Of a stretch of DNA of 64,000 nt, positions 7,044 to 16,602 are shown piece after piece. The translations under genes and the position numbers were made by a program. How positions within the stretch are numbered: the stretch's first letter is position 1; every line of letters begins with the position of its first letter. The notes beneath the pieces are model-generated. The model was given only the letters and a program-made list of their open reading frames with translations, was not told the DNA's origin and ran no database searches. The stretch covers positions 1 through 64,000 of the forward strand of contig DCBQ01000009.1 in assembly GCA_002313515.1 (NCBI GenBank). The letters run 5' to 3'. This DNA comes from Candidatus Saccharibacteria bacterium UBA1103 (GTDB lineage Bacteria > Patescibacteriota > Saccharimonadia > Saccharimonadales > Saccharimonadaceae).

Positions 7044-7940
7044 CTAACGCCAAAACGCCTTACCAGTTACGCGGCAATCGATATATGATGGCCTAATACC
7101 CTTACTGTCAACATAGCGGACCATAGCAGCAATATCCGCCGCCTGCGAAGTAGCGTTTCGCGTAATCTGCGCCTTAAATGGATAGTCACGGCCAGCCAGG
7201 TAAAATTCTACATAGCGTGCTGCTCCGCGCGGAATTACCACTCGTTGAACCTGTAGCTGCTGCTTCTGTAAAGCTGTGGCCGTTTGCCCTACAAAGCTCA
7301 AGAAATTAGATGACGCCGCCATGCCGTCCGCACCTTTGGCGCCGCTATTGTCCTCAATAGATAATGTTGGCTCAGTAAAATAGTTACGCTCGAATACTAC
7401 ACCAGACTCGTCAACAAAACTAGCCTTAGTTCCATTCTTCCACTGTGCCACGGGATGACGGAACTCAATACTCAAACTACTCTGCATAATACCCGAGGAA
7501 CGCACTTTAATTTCCGCTACCTCTGGCGCCTGCTCTTTTACAAAAGCACTCAGTACGCTATTGCGCCGCACAAAGCTGAATCGATCGAATTTATTCTGAT
7601 TATAGTATTTGTTGACAATATCAATATAGCGTTGCTGATCGGCTGTCGACAAGGCAACTCCATCACTAGTCTTCACACCAGACAAGCTACCAGTGTACTG
7701 CAGTAGTAATGCTACACCAAAGGCCACAACGCCCAGTAGTACCACTATCAATGCGACAATTCGACGGCGCAGCTGCCGCAAGTGATGTAGGCGCATACGC
7801 TCAGACTGTTCGGATTTCGCTGACTGAAATGTCGATAGTGTCGTGCCACGCCGATAGCTCGACAAGTTAAAGTTGGAATCATCCGTCTGTCGCGAGCGAC
7901 CATTAGCCTGCCTTGCCCTAGCCTTGCCAAATTTAATCAT
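7044..7940 (-). CDS. ftsQ: cell division protein FtsQ (DivIB)
   Basis: 298 aa: a basic cytoplasmic N-terminus of about 60 aa, one TM helix (about 61-83), a POTRA-like region, then a beta domain ending SYIDCRVTGKAFWR, the usual FtsQ end (yiDlRv.gka). FtsQ bridges early and late divisome proteins with FtsL/FtsB. It is the last gene of the minus-strand dcw cluster, separated from the upstream genes by the large surface-protein gene. Its own TATAAT lies about 11 nt before the ATG, so it can be transcribed independently with a very short leader. Confidence 0.85.
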   Translation of the reverse strand: MIKFGKARARQANGRSRQTDDSNFNLSSYRRGTTLSTFQSAKSEQSERMRLHHLRQLRRRIVALIVVLLGVVAFGVALLLQYTGSLSGVKTSDGVALSTADQQRYIDIVNKYYNQNKFDRFSFVRRNSVLSAFVKEQAPEVAEIKVRSSGIMQSSLSIEFRHPVAQWKNGTKASFVDESGVVFERNYFTEPTLSIEDNSGAKGADGMAASSNFLSFVGQTATALQKQQLQVQRVVIPRGAARYVEFYLAGRDYPFKAQITRNATSQAADIAAMVRYVDSKGIRPSYIDCRVTGKAFWR

Positions 7941-7970
7941 AAGCTGGTTATATTATACTACAAACCAACC

Positions 7971-10900
7971 TTAGTACCGCACTGGCACCTGTACAGCGCT
8001 CTTCAGCTTAAAGGTCTTAACGTTGCCAGTCATCATACTATGAGCGTATGGCACTAGGAAAGTATTTGGCGTCAAGTTAATGATCTCCGATGGTGCTGCA
8101 GTCGAGTTCGAGTCATATAGATTTAGGTTAGCTGCACCACCTGAACCGAATGTGCGCCACAGATCCACATTACCATTGGCTATCAGCGATCCCCTAACAG
8201 TCAGCTGCCGGTTACACGCGCCATTGATGCCGAGCTTAGCGTTGCCCAAGCCCGCCGACCTATCAACAATACCATTATCATCACAGGTCTGTATTCTTCC
8301 GCCTGGACCATCTGATATGTATATGCCGTCTATATTAGTAACATTTGGCTTTATCAGAATATTACTCGCTCTAATCACAAGAGATGGTATATCGCTCAAG
8401 CTAGAGTAATTATTTGGGTATCTTATGTCACCTGTTATATAAGCAGTTCCACTTATCTGAATTACTGCGTCAACACCCGCTTTAAGTTGACCATAAAGGT
8501 TTATGTCCCCGTCGACCTTATATACGCCACTAGATAGAGTAGCTAGGTTGCCGTTACTTAGTGTTACCGACGAAGTAGCACTCTTGGGTGTTGACGCACC
8601 CCGTTTGGACCCGCTAAATTTGCCTAGGTTCTCACCACTGCACAAGTCTGCCGATGCAAGCGCATTGGCATAAGCCAATCTACACGCCTTCCTTCTATTG
8701 CTGCTAATGGCCGTAGTATAGCCCGTCGTACCGAAGTTCCTTATGTCTCCATTGGCTAGTAATCCATACTGCGTAAATGAGCCTCGATAGGTATTGTAAA
8801 TCGTTAGATCATTCTTCATAGACGGCAGGTTAAACCCTAGGGCAACTGACGATATGCCCAAATGTCGATGCTGCATCATATTGATTTCATAATGCGATGG
8901 CATAGTACTAGTTGCCACAATGGCGCCCTCGCTATCCATGGTATACCCCGCCAAATGCCCATTAGCATCAAGGCTACGCCCACCGCCAGCAAGCCTTAGC
9001 ACCCCACCTTTGGAGCTATTGCTAATCTTGTTACTAATATTGTACGATAATCGTTCATCTTTATTCCCAATGTACCCTAGCTTCTGGATATACCTATTCG
9101 AAGTTATAATCGTTTCCTCGTAAGTTCCTCCTGGCGTACCACTCATCAGCTCTGAGTCCGTAAACGCCATTTCCCAGTTGTTCAATGTAGTACCACTATT
9201 GACTGAAACCGCATGAACGTTATCAAAGATAAATCTCACTCCCATTTCCTTACCTCTGCCATGCATAGCTGGAAATGCTATATCACCACTTAATGCATAT
9301 TCATTCATCATGTGCTTTCTAGCAGACACATTCTGAGACAGCTTGAATACATCCTTAGTAGCGTCGACATTTGTGTATTCCATTCGCATATTCGAAAGAA
9401 TATATCCACCATTCAGCTTAAAGGCTACTGGCATACCACTACTACTCTTGAGTCTAGGATCGGCGAAACTAAATCCTTTATCTGACGACCAATCCACCCA
9501 GCAAAACGTACGAGCATCAGGTCCTGTCGCACCCGCCCCCGAAGCTTTACAATCAAGAATCTTAGTGCCCGAAGGGAGAGCATCTGGGTCTTCGTAGGTT
9601 GGCAATTGCTCATTTCCATAATTAGAGCCATTAAAGTTTCCATCGGCACGAGAATCACCACCCCTAATGTGTGCCTGCGGATGTTTAGCCACCTCTACAC
9701 ATTTAACGCTAGATGTCACAACAGATGGAGTGTAGTAATCTGTATATTCATCGCCATATGCACTCCAGCGATCTATTGCCAAGTAGCTGCAGATTCGATC
9801 GCCAGGCTCTACTGACCAGTAGTCACGGGCATATATCTTATCGCTAGTCACCTCCTCTTTATCGTAAGCGTTGACTGAGTCAAACGATCCGAAGGTCTTA
9901 TCTATACTGCCACTTCTACAACGCTTAAGTCCTCGGTACCAGCATTGCGTCTCGCTCCAATTCTTATAGACCTTGGGACCAGACGTATCTATAGTGGAAT
10001 TCTTGTCGACCACAAAGGTATAGGCCCTATAGTTAAAGCTATTCGACTTGGTTGGTCCCTTGTTGTTCGCAACTTCATAAGTAAACGATAAACTTCCGCC
10101 GGGCAGAATAACGTCGGTATCTGCGCTAACAATAGGTGTTAGACCTTGCTCCTTAACCTTGGATCCACTTGGGCATGTATTGTTCATCACACAGTTATCG
10201 TCTTTCTTCACGTCAGCACAATCCTTTTCAGTCGCCTCCGTACAGCCTCGGTACATATACGGCGCACGTACGCAGGCCTCGGGCGCCTCGCCATAGTCGA
10301 TGAATTTATCATTGCGGTAGCCCGCCTTACTGCCTGTTAGCTTTTCGCATAGCACGTAGCCAACGTCATCTTGGGTTACCTTGTGTGTTGCATCGTTTTT
10401 GCCGGTTGCGCCCAGCTGAATACGATTAAAGACTTTATCGGTATACGGATAAGAGTTGGTTGGCCAGCGACCCACATTCCACTTTCCCACTGATCCAGTG
10501 GTCTTGTAGTTATCAAAGTTATAACGATACTTAACGTAGAAGTTTACTTCACTATTCGTTTCAGTCGGACCGTCTTGACTAGCATCATGCACCCATTGGA
10601 TCCGCTGGTTCGGTAAGGCTATCTTGCGATTAACTGTAAAGCCACCCGTTAGGTCGCCCGTCTTAGCCCCAACACGCGACTTCGATTGTAGGCTAGTACC
10701 CCAGTCATAAGGAACGTTGACACAGTAGTCATTAGTGCTGGCGCTATTACCGCTTTGACTCGCGACGTCTGCCGTTAGCTTGAGACATAATTTCTTACCA
10801 ACATCGTTCTGCGTAACCCTGTAGCTTTCGGTCTTAGTAATCCATTCAGTTGGCCATTTACCAGATTGCCAATTTTCATATTGTTTATTCACATACCCCG

Positions 10901-12362
10901 AGGTACTGATCTTAACGTTATTGCTAGTGATAGTCGGACCAGCCTGGCGGTACTTGAAGGTCCAAGTTACCGTGTCACCAGGCTTAGCCTTACTCTTGTC
11001 TACACCGCCTTGGAGCTCGATCTTCCAGTTCCAAGGTACGTTGACACACCTATTGCCACCCCAAGCAGTGCCATTGTCGTCATGAGACTTAGGCGTGGCT
11101 TTAGCCTCAGAGCATAGCCTTTGGCCACCGTCATCTGGCTGGACTTTATAGGATTTACTGGTACTCCAACTAGTTGGCCACTGACCGCTCTTCCACTTGT
11201 TTAGCTCCTGTGAGTCTCCCCAGCCATTAATGCTGCTATTATTGCTCTCAAGAGCTACGTCCTTATTGGTTTTGGTTGGACCATTCTGTTTATAGGAGTA
11301 GTTCCATGTAATTGTGTCGCCTGGAGCCACGTTCTGGTTATCACTCTTATTCATAGTGGTCTTTGCCGAGATAGACCAGTTCCATGGCACATAGACACAC
11401 CTTGCCATAGCACGATATGGCACTAGGCTATCCCAGGCTTTTACTGATGTATACGCCGCCGAGCAGAAATTCTTTCCCACATGATCTTGTGATACAATTA
11501 AGCGCTCGTACGCCTTATGACGAGTATCATTGTCTGTCGGCATCGTGCCTTTACCCCATTTATAGAACTCGTGGTCGCCGTTACCCGATCCTCCACTCTT
11601 ATATCCTTCGCTACCATTATGCCAGCTATATCCCGATACTCCCTTGCCCCAACCATTACTATGATTGGTACCAAGTGCAACATCTCGATCCGTGCTGGCA
11701 GGACCATCCTGGTCGTAGCTATGCGACCAAGTAACGGTGTCACCTGGTTGTGCAGTTGTCTTGTCTATGTACGTATATGGATATGTACTCCAAGCCATCG
11801 TATAATACACTGACATCGTTCCATACCCATCCGTGCGCGTGCCCTTGTCTGGATTTGGAATATTCCACACAACTTCAACTGTCGTCTTATACTTTAGAGA
11901 ATGCCACTTATCACTCTCCAAGTTTTTAAAATTAACCTTGCCTGAATGTCTAGACAATGCATATCCGCCTGGGTTAATCTTACCAAAGCTAAAACTGCCC
12001 AGCCCTTCAAGATGACTATCGACGCCATATGTTTTTGTCTTGCTTGATATTGTACCGAATGAGCTCTTAGTGCAAACCATAGCCAACGACCAGTATTCAA
12101 CATTGGCATAGTTGTTATGAGGGGGCATTGCCATTAGAACACCCCACTTCCCCGTAGTAGCGTCCTCTACCCAAACTATACTAGATATATAGGCCCAACC
12201 TCCAGGATTATTCCAATTATTACAAGTACTCTTAACAGACGACAAAGCTGTCTCGACGTTCGATTTATGCGTAGCTGCTTTGTCTACTTTCGCATAGGAC
12301 ACACTGCTAAATACTACAGTTAGAAAAGTAATCGACAATAAAGCGATAACGTATTTTTTCAT
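7971..12362 (-). CDS. large secreted Cys-rich repeat protein, adhesin-like
   Basis: 1463 aa with a clear signal peptide (MKKYVIALLSITFLTVVFSS, likely cleaved after SYA). From about residue 200 to 890 there are about five divergent repeats of 100-130 aa. Each has the core PGDTVTW..Y.Q.GPT.T, G.WPT.W, VTQDDVG..LC and CV.VPW.W, so each could hold a disulfide. Two Cys-rich linkers follow. The C-terminal 230 aa reads like a beta-solenoid (SGVYKVDGDINLYGQ, GTAYITGDIRY, RGSLIANGNVDLW) ending PSEIINLTPNTFLVPYA. It overlaps the upstream TM-protein gene by ATGA, so the two are translationally coupled. Role in surface attachment is inferred; no known family is named. Confidence 0.75.
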   Translation of the reverse strand: MKKYVIALLSITFLTVVFSSVSYAKVDKAATHKSNVETALSSVKSTCNNWNNPGGWAYISSIVWVEDATTGKWGVLMAMPPHNNYANVEYWSLAMVCTKSSFGTISSKTKTYGVDSHLEGLGSFSFGKINPGGYALSRHSGKVNFKNLESDKWHSLKYKTTVEVVWNIPNPDKGTRTDGYGTMSVYYTMAWSTYPYTYIDKTTAQPGDTVTWSHSYDQDGPASTDRDVALGTNHSNGWGKGVSGYSWHNGSEGYKSGGSGNGDHEFYKWGKGTMPTDNDTRHKAYERLIVSQDHVGKNFCSAAYTSVKAWDSLVPYRAMARCVYVPWNWSISAKTTMNKSDNQNVAPGDTITWNYSYKQNGPTKTNKDVALESNNSSINGWGDSQELNKWKSGQWPTSWSTSKSYKVQPDDGGQRLCSEAKATPKSHDDNGTAWGGNRCVNVPWNWKIELQGGVDKSKAKPGDTVTWTFKYRQAGPTITSNNVKISTSGYVNKQYENWQSGKWPTEWITKTESYRVTQNDVGKKLCLKLTADVASQSGNSASTNDYCVNVPYDWGTSLQSKSRVGAKTGDLTGGFTVNRKIALPNQRIQWVHDASQDGPTETNSEVNFYVKYRYNFDNYKTTGSVGKWNVGRWPTNSYPYTDKVFNRIQLGATGKNDATHKVTQDDVGYVLCEKLTGSKAGYRNDKFIDYGEAPEACVRAPYMYRGCTEATEKDCADVKKDDNCVMNNTCPSGSKVKEQGLTPIVSADTDVILPGGSLSFTYEVANNKGPTKSNSFNYRAYTFVVDKNSTIDTSGPKVYKNWSETQCWYRGLKRCRSGSIDKTFGSFDSVNAYDKEEVTSDKIYARDYWSVEPGDRICSYLAIDRWSAYGDEYTDYYTPSVVTSSVKCVEVAKHPQAHIRGGDSRADGNFNGSNYGNEQLPTYEDPDALPSGTKILDCKASGAGATGPDARTFCWVDWSSDKGFSFADPRLKSSSGMPVAFKLNGGYILSNMRMEYTNVDATKDVFKLSQNVSARKHMMNEYALSGDIAFPAMHGRGKEMGVRFIFDNVHAVSVNSGTTLNNWEMAFTDSELMSGTPGGTYEETIITSNRYIQKLGYIGNKDERLSYNISNKISNSSKGGVLRLAGGGRSLDANGHLAGYTMDSEGAIVATSTMPSHYEINMMQHRHLGISSVALGFNLPSMKNDLTIYNTYRGSFTQYGLLANGDIRNFGTTGYTTAISSNRRKACRLAYANALASADLCSGENLGKFSGSKRGASTPKSATSSVTLSNGNLATLSSGVYKVDGDINLYGQLKAGVDAVIQISGTAYITGDIRYPNNYSSLSDIPSLVIRASNILIKPNVTNIDGIYISDGPGGRIQTCDDNGIVDRSAGLGNAKLGINGACNRQLTVRGSLIANGNVDLWRTFGSGGAANLNLYDSNSTAAPSEIINLTPNTFLVPYAHSMMTGNVKTFKLKSAVQVPVRY

Positions 12363-12982
12363 TTAGATGTCGTCGCCTCGGTTGTTACCTGATTGTTCAT
12401 AAGTATATTCTCGTTTTCAACTGACTCTTGCCCTCTTAGAAAGCTCTCAAATGAATCCATGTTTACCACATGCAATACCGAATCATCAATCCACTTGCCG
12501 TCTTCACTAATTTTTTTTAGTCTTTTATACTCTTCTCTGGTCTTATCAAAATCACCTTCCGACATGTATGTTGATGCTATCATGTACACACAGTTAACGT
12601 CACTCTCGTATTTATCTAGCCCTTTTATTTTGTCGACAATACCCGGAAGTTTAGACTGGTCATTGGAAATTGCGTTATTAAATTCATTGATAATATCTGA
12701 CGAGCAAACTTTGCTATCGTCAACTTTATTGTTCTCAGCTGCTTGTTGATTACCCTTGCACAAAAGGACAACAGCCACCACTATTATTAAAATAACGACC
12801 ACTACAGCCCCCGCTATTAGCCAGGTTTGCAATTTCTTTGGCTTAGAAGGTTTTGACGCATTGCTTTGGTTCTTGGCTAATTCGCCACTGTCCTTAGAAT
12901 CTACCCCCACTAGAGATGACAAATTAGACACTTCGTCAAACATAGCAGCAGTATCTTTTTTGCCCTCACCATTCATACTCAT
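12359..12982 (-). CDS. single-TM protein coupled to the adhesin gene
   Basis: 207 aa from the ATG at 12982; the frame is open to a GTG at 13015 directly after murG, and neither start has a good ribosome site. A cytoplasmic polar N-terminus is followed by a strongly hydrophobic helix (TWLIAGAVVVVILIIVV, about residues 55-76) and an extracellular helical domain with a TPR-like stretch (YMIASTYMSEGDFDKTREEY). Its TGA overlaps the ATG of the 1463-aa protein. It may anchor or help export that protein; this is inferred from coupling only. Confidence 0.6.
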   Translation of the reverse strand: MSMNGEGKKDTAAMFDEVSNLSSLVGVDSKDSGELAKNQSNASKPSKPKKLQTWLIAGAVVVVILIIVVAVVLLCKGNQQAAENNKVDDSKVCSSDIINEFNNAISNDQSKLPGIVDKIKGLDKYESDVNCVYMIASTYMSEGDFDKTREEYKRLKKISEDGKWIDDSVLHVVNMDSFESFLRGQESVENENILMNNQVTTEATTSK

Positions 12983-13020
12983 ATTTTGCCACAACCAAGA
13001 TGTGAGCGCAAGCACCTGAA

Positions 13021-14190
13021 TTATCGCACAGCAGCGCCCAATATTAGGTCCGCCATATCCTTCAGGGCATTCGGACGGGCAAATTTGCCGAGGTTTTGCG
13101 CCATCTGTTTAGCCTTTGCGGGATCGCTCAGGATGCGATTAATTGCCTGACTTAGTAGCGCTGGCTGCTTCTCCAGCTTAAATTGGTTAATCACAATCGC
13201 CGCACCGGCTTTTTGATACACCATAGCATTTTTAGTCTGGTGGTCACCGGCTAGATAAGGCGATGGAATAATAATCGTCGGCACTTTGATAGCTGCAAGT
13301 TCCGCCATAGTAGTCGCCCCCGCCCTAGTAATCATTAAGTCACAAGCTCGCATACTGTCGGCAATCTCGGTGCTGAATTCTTGTACTTGGATATGATCGA
13401 GCTGCTCATCGGTCAGATCTAACGCCACCGAGCGGCCACGTCCACAAAGCAGCAAGATATCTGCACCTTTATCAATTAGCTTAGCGGCGTTTTGCGCCAC
13501 CGCCGCATTAATTTCCGCCGCGCCCAAGCCTCCACCCATGGCCATAATTAGCGGACGCCGCACACTAAAGCCCAACTTCTTCTTCAGCGCATTGCGCTCA
13601 CGGACGGACGCCGGCTCGATCTCATCGCGCACTGGAATGCCCACAAACTTAGTCTTGGACTTTGGGTAACTAGGATAATTCTCAACTGGTGCACCCGTAC
13701 CAATCGCCGTCGCAAAGCGCGCCAGTACCCGGTTAGTCAACCCTGGCACAGTGTCACTATCATGAATTACTAACGGTATTTTATAGAGATGCGCTACGAT
13801 ACCCACGGGCAAACAGACATAGCCACCCTTACAGAACACAACGTCTGGTCGCCATACCAACAGCTTGACTAAGCTAGCAACAAAGCCACCTGCAATTTTA
13901 AACAAATCAATTAGGTTTGGTATATGAGTATGAATAATGTGGTAAGGGCTAAACCAGCGATACCACCAGGGTAAATTGGCATAACGACGTAATTTACCCG
14001 CTGGGACAATACTAACGCGAACTTCTTCTTCACCAGCACCAGCTAGTAAGTTCTTAGCCTGCTGGCCAAACTTGCGATCGCACCAAACCCGCGCCTCTAC
14101 ATCAGGTTCGCGCGCCTCAATCTCCTTAATGACTGCTACGATGGGCGTTATATGTCCGCCGCTGCCGCCGCCAACACATAGAATTTTCAT
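13021..14190 (-). CDS. murG: UDP-GlcNAc:lipid I N-acetylglucosaminyltransferase MurG
   Basis: 389 aa from the ATG at 14190 (MKILCVGGGSGGHITP), preceded by GGAGAAAGCA; the frame is open slightly further upstream. The N-terminal GGGSGGH loop, FCKGGYVCLPVGI (GGyvs.P family motif), the GGGLGA loop at mid-protein and TRAGATTMAEL (acceptor/donor motif) mark GT28 MurG. It makes lipid II on the inner membrane face. The start lies inside the ftsW 3' end (65-nt overlap), which fits tight coupling with the lipid II pathway. Confidence 0.93.
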   Translation of the reverse strand: MKILCVGGGSGGHITPIVAVIKEIEAREPDVEARVWCDRKFGQQAKNLLAGAGEEEVRVSIVPAGKLRRYANLPWWYRWFSPYHIIHTHIPNLIDLFKIAGGFVASLVKLLVWRPDVVFCKGGYVCLPVGIVAHLYKIPLVIHDSDTVPGLTNRVLARFATAIGTGAPVENYPSYPKSKTKFVGIPVRDEIEPASVRERNALKKKLGFSVRRPLIMAMGGGLGAAEINAAVAQNAAKLIDKGADILLLCGRGRSVALDLTDEQLDHIQVQEFSTEIADSMRACDLMITRAGATTMAELAAIKVPTIIIPSPYLAGDHQTKNAMVYQKAGAAIVINQFKLEKQPALLSQAINRILSDPAKAKQMAQNLGKFARPNALKDMADLILGAAVR

Positions 14191-15562
14191 TGCTTTCTCC
14201 ACTATCTATTTTATCATCAACTCGACGATATGTCGTATAATGCGAAATCGAAAATACCACACCCAACGCAAACATTACGAACGCCATCGATGTACCACCC
14301 ATCGACACTAGTGGAAGTGTAATACCAGTTAGCGGTATCATATGCGTCATGGCGCCGATATTCATTAGCACATGTGCCGCCAACCAGCCAAACACACCCG
14401 CCACTACCATACGCAAGAAATAGCTCTCGATATAGTCGAACTTGTTAATAATAGCATAGAGCAAGCCACCGAATAGCAGTATCAGCACCATTACACCAAT
14501 CCACCCCATCATCTCGCCATAAATCGCAAAGATTGAGTCGTTCACTGCTTCAGGTAACCAACCAAAGGCCTGCACTGATTGACCTAGACCACGGCCAGTT
14601 AAGCCACCCGAGCCCAGTGCTACCATCGCCTGATTGATATGGTAATCAGTTTCCTCAGTGCCGCCACCAAGAAAGGTCATCACCCGCTGCATACGGTGCG
14701 GCGCCACTACGATAGCCAGCACGGCCATTGCCAACACTATTGCACCCACAATAACCAGTTTCTTCTTATCGATGCCCGAAACGAATAGCTGTAGCGACAA
14801 TATGGCTGCTAGGGCAACGCCCGAACCAAGGTCCTTCTGCAGACCAGCCACGATCAGCAGGTCAATCGCCATTACGACTAAGAAGCGCCACACAGTGTCC
14901 CAGGTATCAATGCGACCGTGTGACGCCTGCGTCGCAAACAACCCCGCCATAAATAATACCGAACCTAGCTTTAATAGCTCTGCCGGCTGGAACGTACCGA
15001 TGCCAATGTTGTACCAACGACATGCGCCCAATGCACACAGCGTGCCTGGCACGCCCATACGTCCCAGAATCGGCAGTGCTAGACATAAAATCACTCCCAC
15101 TAAAAAGACACCAAAGCTAAACTTGCGATAAACATCCAACGGCACACGGTTCGCAAATGCAAATGCTACTAGGCTAGCTATCAACAGTATCAGCTGCTTA
15201 AGCATATAGCTACTAGATTCACTACTATCGCCCTTAGTAATAGCCGGTATGATTGAGAACAAAGTTATAAAGCCAATCACCGCCAATGCAATCATCAGGG
15301 TTGGAATCAGATAGTCTGGCCGATGCCTGCGTGGCAACTTAATTGGCTTAGTGTCCAGTTTTAGTGCCTGCCTTAGCCCCGCCAGCGCACTCTTAGCTAA
15401 CGGCTTCAAATCTTTCGCCACTCGACTAGCTTGCCTAGACAAGTCAGAGCCTATCTGGCTAGCTCGCTGAGATAAGTCAGGCCCTACAGTATACGTCTGT
15501 CGATTCGACCAACCTTGACTGCTAGTCGAACGATAGCGTCGCCCACCGCGCTGTGGATTCAT
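14126..15562 (-). CDS. ftsW: SEDS glycosyltransferase FtsW
   Basis: 478 aa. A long basic N-terminal extension (about 85 aa, RRGGRRYRST-like) precedes about ten TM helices. SEDS hallmarks include FQPAELLKLG, QKDLGSGVAL, the loop with GRGLGQSVQAFGWLPEAVNDSIFAIYGEMMG and PLTGITLPLVSMGGTSM. FtsW polymerises lipid II at the septum with the class B PBP encoded nearby. The start overlaps the mraY stop (TAATG). The C-terminus runs past the usual family end and over the murG start. Confidence 0.92.
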   Translation of the reverse strand: MNPQRGGRRYRSTSSQGWSNRQTYTVGPDLSQRASQIGSDLSRQASRVAKDLKPLAKSALAGLRQALKLDTKPIKLPRRHRPDYLIPTLMIALAVIGFITLFSIIPAITKGDSSESSSYMLKQLILLIASLVAFAFANRVPLDVYRKFSFGVFLVGVILCLALPILGRMGVPGTLCALGACRWYNIGIGTFQPAELLKLGSVLFMAGLFATQASHGRIDTWDTVWRFLVVMAIDLLIVAGLQKDLGSGVALAAILSLQLFVSGIDKKKLVIVGAIVLAMAVLAIVVAPHRMQRVMTFLGGGTEETDYHINQAMVALGSGGLTGRGLGQSVQAFGWLPEAVNDSIFAIYGEMMGWIGVMVLILLFGGLLYAIINKFDYIESYFLRMVVAGVFGWLAAHVLMNIGAMTHMIPLTGITLPLVSMGGTSMAFVMFALGVVFSISHYTTYRRVDDKIDSGESNENSMCWRRQRRTYNAHRSSH

Positions 15563-16602
15563 TATTTAATATTGCCTCCAGCCAGCGCTAGCACCAGTCC
15601 AACAAAACAGAACACCACTGCCACCAGCCATAGGCGCATAGTCACCTTAGTTTCCGGCCAGCCACTGGCCTCTAGATGATGATGAAACGGCGCCGATAGA
15701 AATACCTTCTTGCCGTGACGCAGCTTCTTGCTGGTAATCTGGATGATATCCGACATCACTTCAGCTACACAGACGATCACAATAAACGGTAGAATAAACA
15801 GCGTATCAGTTAGCATTGCCACGACCGCCAATGAGCAGCCCAGAGCAAATGATCCTACGTCGCCCATAAAGAACCGCGCTGGATAAATGTTGAACCACAG
15901 ATAACTAACCAAGGCGCCCAAGATGGTTACACAGAAGCCCGCCAGACCGAACTGATGATCTAGCAGCGCAATAATAGCATAGCCCACGAAACCAATGGCC
16001 GCCAGGCCACCCGCCAGACCGTCCAGACCATCCGAAATATTCACAGCATTACCGGTTGCTACTACTGCAAAGGCGAAGATCGGAATGATCCACCAGCCCA
16101 CATTCCACTCGCCCAAGAATGGCACATGAATAGAATGCATACCGAGCTTAGCATAGAAGAACCAGCCCAATATCAAGCCAATCGCAGTAATTAAGGCAAA
16201 CTTGACTGGCGCTCGCATGCCAGCGATCCCCTTGCCGTGCGAGCGGATGTTCATGATGTCATCAACTAAGCCCACCAGACCAGCCAACAGTAGCGCCGCT
16301 AACGGTAGCCATGTGTTCTCTCGGCTCAAATTAAAACACAGCGTTATAACAGTGGTCGATATCACAAAAATCAGGCCGGCCATCGTCGGGATATTGCGCT
16401 TGTGTTTAGCCGCATGTAGTTTCTCGTACACCTTAGCCTCACCGCCACCCATCGCATCGTGGCGCATCTGCTTCCAGAACTTATACTTATAAGCAAAATA
16501 GGTAAACACTGGCGTTAAAACCATCGCCAACAGGAACGACCCTAGTCCTAATTCAAAAATCTTGGTTACCCAGGGAATCAGCTCTTGTAATGCTTCACTC
16601 AT
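15562..16602 (-). CDS. mraY: phospho-MurNAc-pentapeptide transferase MraY
   Basis: 346 aa, about ten TM helices. Conserved loops are NISDGLDGLAGG (Asp-rich metal site), YPARFFMGDVGSFALG and APFHHHLEASGWPE (HHH motif). It transfers phospho-MurNAc-pentapeptide to undecaprenyl phosphate, giving lipid I for MurG. TAATG overlaps join it to ftsI upstream and ftsW downstream. Confidence 0.95.
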   Translation of the reverse strand: MSEALQELIPWVTKIFELGLGSFLLAMVLTPVFTYFAYKYKFWKQMRHDAMGGGEAKVYEKLHAAKHKRNIPTMAGLIFVISTTVITLCFNLSRENTWLPLAALLLAGLVGLVDDIMNIRSHGKGIAGMRAPVKFALITAIGLILGWFFYAKLGMHSIHVPFLGEWNVGWWIIPIFAFAVVATGNAVNISDGLDGLAGGLAAIGFVGYAIIALLDHQFGLAGFCVTILGALVSYLWFNIYPARFFMGDVGSFALGCSLAVVAMLTDTLFILPFIVIVCVAEVMSDIIQITSKKLRHGKKVFLSAPFHHHLEASGWPETKVTMRLWLVAVVFCFVGLVLALAGGNIK

